From positions 1-46,498 of the IMG/VR virus record IMGVR_UViG_3300010397_000057: 46,498 nt of DNA, one strand, 5' to 3'. A model generated the notes under the pieces. That model was not told the origin of the DNA and ran no database searches. It saw only the letters and a list, made by a program, of their open reading frames with translations. This DNA comes from a virus. The stretch's first letter is position 1, and every line of letters begins with the position of its first letter. The translations under genes were made by a program, and so were the position numbers. This document shows positions 44,362 to 46,498 of the stretch, piece by piece.

Positions 44362-45966
44362 TCAGAACCCGATCGTGAACAGGTCACCTTCGGAGCGTCC
44401 CGTTGATGGGACGTGGTCGACCATGGGCGGCGGGTCAGGCGGCCGGACCGGCTCGCCGGCCAGGAAGGCCGCCCGGTCCACGGCCATCACCGCGGCGACC
44501 GCGAGGTCGATGCGGCGCTGACTGTGCTTGTGCTCCTTGTAGATCCGGGTCCCGCGGGAGTCGGCCTTCAGCACCGCGTTGTCGAGGTGCCGGGCCAGGC
44601 GCAGGTCGCCGGAGTGCGTCAGGGTGCCGTTCATGACGGCCTCGTAGAACCGGGTCGTGGCTGGCGTCATGCGGGCCGGTGACTGCGGGAACTCGACCAC
44701 GGGGAGGCCCTCGGCCTCCAAGATTTGGTATGTCCGCGCCCAGCGGAACGGGTCGCAGGCGAGCTCGCGGACCTGCCAGCGGCGGCACGCGGCACGGATC
44801 GAGTCCTCGACGTCGGCGATCGGCACCCGCCAGTCGCCGCTGTCGTCGAGGGGTTTCTCCCACAGCTCGACCACGTCGACGTGCAGCGGGTTCGCCACCG
44901 ACACGACGACCAGTGCGGTGCAGTCGCCGTTGAACGACCCGTCGAAGCCGAGCACCACGTCGGTGCCGGGTTCGATCGGCTCGCCGCCCTCGCAGTCGTC
45001 CCAGGCGCCGGCCGGCAGCCACGCCGAGGACGTGTTCACCCACTGGTTGCAGCGTTTCGTCCGGAACTCGTTCTCCGGCGTCTTGACCACCGCGGAGGCG
45101 AGGTCCTCGACCGAGACGAGGTCGCCGATGCCGGGGTTCGCCTCGCGCCAGGTTGCCGGGTCGCGGTGGTCGGCGTCGGCCTTGCGCGGCTCCCACCAGG
45201 CCATGAAGAACGTCGGGTCGACGAGCTCGCCCCGGGCGATCCGCACACCCAGCTGGTACAGGCCGTAGCACAGCGACTCGGCGCCGCTCGCGTCGAACTT
45301 CACGCCGGCGGTGGTGATCCCGACCATGAGCGGCTCGACCCGGGCGCCCTGCGCGAGGGCCATGACGTCCCACAACTCGCGGTTCGGCTGGGCGTGGACC
45401 TCATCGAACAGCACCAGGTGCGGGTTGAGGCCCTCTTTGGTGAACGCTTCCGCGCTCAACGCTTTGTAGATGCTGCCGGTGTCCGGGTATTCGATGACGT
45501 CGCGGTAGACCTTGAGGATCGACGACAGTTCCGGGTCCATCTTGACCATCTGCCGGGCCGTGTTGAACACGACCTTGGCCTGGTCCTTGTCGGCCGCGCA
45601 GGAGTACACCTCGCCGCCCTGCGGACCCAGCACGAGACCGCCGAGGCCGAGCGTCGACCCGACACCGGACTTGCCGTTCTTCCGTGCCACGCCGAGCAGC
45701 GCCTGACGGTGCCGATACCGGCCGTCGGCGCGGCGGGCCAGGGTGTGCGAGACGAGATTGCGCTGCCACGGCCGGAACCGGATCAGCTGGCCGGCCGGGG
45801 CGGCGAGGGAGTCCTTGTCGACGCGGCAGACGGCCTCGCCGAAGTCGGTGAACAGCGGCCCGTCGCCGCGGGCGACGTCCTCGGCCGGGACCGGCGTGAG
45901 CCAGCGCGGCGGCCAGGAGTCATGCGTTGTGGCGGCGCTCGAGGAGCTTGTCGAGGGCGGAGACAC
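44362..45966 (-). CDS. terL: Terminase large subunit
   Basis: 534 residues. RFRPWQRNLVSHTLARRADG precedes the ATPase: Walker A GVARKNGKSG (92-101) and Walker B LVLFDEVH (184-191, D188/E189). The nuclease domain starts at VVLGFDGSFNGD (338-348, D342), with the last acidic motif near DLAVAAVMAVD. A phage lambdoid/HK97-type motor that cuts and pumps DNA into the head. GTG 45966 has GGAGG six bases upstream; it overlaps terS by 47 bases. Confidence 0.92.
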   Translation of the reverse strand: MSPPSTSSSSAATTHDSWPPRWLTPVPAEDVARGDGPLFTDFGEAVCRVDKDSLAAPAGQLIRFRPWQRNLVSHTLARRADGRYRHRQALLGVARKNGKSGVGSTLGLGGLVLGPQGGEVYSCAADKDQAKVVFNTARQMVKMDPELSSILKVYRDVIEYPDTGSIYKALSAEAFTKEGLNPHLVLFDEVHAQPNRELWDVMALAQGARVEPLMVGITTAGVKFDASGAESLCYGLYQLGVRIARGELVDPTFFMAWWEPRKADADHRDPATWREANPGIGDLVSVEDLASAVVKTPENEFRTKRCNQWVNTSSAWLPAGAWDDCEGGEPIEPGTDVVLGFDGSFNGDCTALVVVSVANPLHVDVVELWEKPLDDSGDWRVPIADVEDSIRAACRRWQVRELACDPFRWARTYQILEAEGLPVVEFPQSPARMTPATTRFYEAVMNGTLTHSGDLRLARHLDNAVLKADSRGTRIYKEHKHSQRRIDLAVAAVMAVDRAAFLAGEPVRPPDPPPMVDHVPSTGRSEGDLFTIGF

Positions 45967-46384
45967 GCTTCACCTCCGCGACGCCGAGCCGGGCCCGGGC
46001 GGTCGGGTTGAAGCCGAGCACGGACAGGGCCGCGTCGAAGCGTTTGCCGAGGGTCGCGAGGGCCCCGGCGTCTTTCGGGTCGGAGGTGGCCCGGTAGCGG
46101 CGGCGAGCGACGGCGAGGTCGTCGGCGACCTGGCAGGCCTCGATGACGGAGGCCATGTCGCTGTCGGGCGAGATCCAGGTGATGGCCCGCGCCCAGATCT
46201 GCTTCCAGAGTTCAGCGCCGTCGTGCTCGATACCGGCGGGGAGGTCGGGGATGCCGTCGGCCATCGGCAGGGCGACGACCTCGCCGAGGATCGGGAGGGG
46301 CCGGCCGTCAGCTTTCTTCGTGCCGCCGGCGCGGCCGGTGCGGCGGTGATGTTCGAGGGGGGCGGGTGGGCGTCCGGCAGGCAT
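45920..46384 (-). CDS. terS: Terminase small subunit (P27-like)
   Basis: 154 residues from ATG 46384, preferred over the GTG at 46414 because GGAGGG lies six bases upstream. MPAGRPPAPLEHHRRTGRAG, PDLPAGIEHDGAELWKQIWA, then ITWISPDSDMASVIEACQVA and FDAALSVLGFNPTARARLGV match the P27-type small terminases ('..lg..g...W..i......w....D...l..lc.......r......lGl.P..R..lg'). It recognises the packaging site, which should lie just upstream and across the genome junction. Confidence 0.85.
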   Translation of the reverse strand: MPAGRPPAPLEHHRRTGRAGGTKKADGRPLPILGEVVALPMADGIPDLPAGIEHDGAELWKQIWARAITWISPDSDMASVIEACQVADDLAVARRRYRATSDPKDAGALATLGKRFDAALSVLGFNPTARARLGVAEVKRVSALDKLLERRHNA

Positions 46385-46414
46385 GCAACCCTCCGCAACC
46401 TCACTCAGCGTCAC

Positions 46415-46465
46415 TCACGCAGCGTGACGTTCGGGGGTAGCGGCATGTAACTGGTGACGCCCAGT
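46415..46465. repeat. Right-end palindromes, candidate cos-proximal sites
   Basis: TCACGC-A-GCGTGA (46415-46427) contains ACGCAGCGT, the reverse complement of the two repeats near the left end. ACTGG (46450-46454) and CCAGT (46461-46465) form a second small hairpin. They lie upstream of terS, in the last 85 bases. The remainder to 46498 holds no gene. Terminase recognition is inferred. Confidence 0.55.
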
Positions 46466-46498
46466 GAGGCCGAATTTCATGCAGGCGTGTGTGGGCCA

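Noticed and set aside
40742-44521. Very long plus-strand open frame (1259 codons) opposite the portal fusion
   Set aside because: It mirrors the codon phase of the portal gene in GC-rich DNA, has Arg/Val-rich low-quality sequence, no ribosome site and no recognisable motif. The minus-strand frame has clear portal and other domains.
1-46498. tRNA genes, CRISPR arrays, insertion sequences
   Set aside because: I found no cloverleaf with a CCA-type end, no regularly spaced repeat-spacer pattern, and no transposase. A tRNAscan-type search would be needed to exclude a divergent tRNA.
1-46498. Window as a piece of host chromosome containing a prophage
   Set aside because: There is no host-type gene at either end, terminase and HNH lie at opposite ends, and the integrase is internal. 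This fits a virion-type linear genome instead.

Overview
The window looks like a complete, or nearly complete, genome of a temperate tailed phage (siphovirus type, HK97-like head) of a GC-rich actinomycete. Support for an actinobacterial host: uniformly high GC with GC-biased third codon positions, frequent GTG starts, GGAGG-type ribosome sites, a WhiB-like gene, a DUF6221-type gene and an SsgA-like gene. SsgA-like proteins are known from sporulating, morphologically complex actinomycetes (Streptomyces, Micromonospora and relatives), so such a host is the best guess; the genus cannot be fixed from sequence alone. An HNH nuclease lies at one extremity and the terminase genes at the other, all on the minus strand, so they become neighbours (HNH - terS - terL) when the ends are joined. 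The integrase is internal. The ends therefore look like packaging (cos) ends rather than attL/attR.

Layout, left to right. 0.1-18 kb: a leftward, tightly packed early region of about 45 small genes, most overlapping start-to-stop (GTGA/ATGA). It holds two HNH proteins, several HTH or winged-helix regulators, many Cys-rich mini-proteins, a Mom-like DNA-modification protein, a SLOG (DUF2493-like) protein, an SsgA-like protein and a replication-initiator-like gene with a candidate origin inside it. No DNA polymerase, helicase or primase was recognised, so host replication enzymes are presumably used. 17.8-19.3 kb: divergent repressor / Cro-like pair and tyrosine integrase. 19.4-22.3 kb: resolvase-like protein, GntR-type regulator with a striking operator array, four rightward small genes and a hicAB toxin-antitoxin pair. 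22.5-24.7 kb: lysis region (holin candidate, membrane proteins, zinc-peptidase-like endolysin). 24.7-36.1 kb: tail and connector genes. 36.1-46.4 kb: head genes, ending in terL and terS. The late region is leftward; its transcript is expected to start near terS and end at a terminator at 22364-22399.

Two rightward genes sit inside the leftward late region: a 48-residue protein beside the holin, and a membrane-anchored secreted protein between the tape measure and tail-chaperone genes (a classic moron position). The portal is fused to a long C-terminal extension ending in an ADP-ribosyltransferase-like domain. The capsid protease carries an acidic N-terminus and a peptidoglycan-binding domain. 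Three early genes (3766-3967, 7791-8080, 13780-14236) have broken reading frames although their start/stop coupling to neighbours is intact; these are real mutations, recoding sites or sequence errors.

All functions come from reading the sequence by eye; no database search was run.
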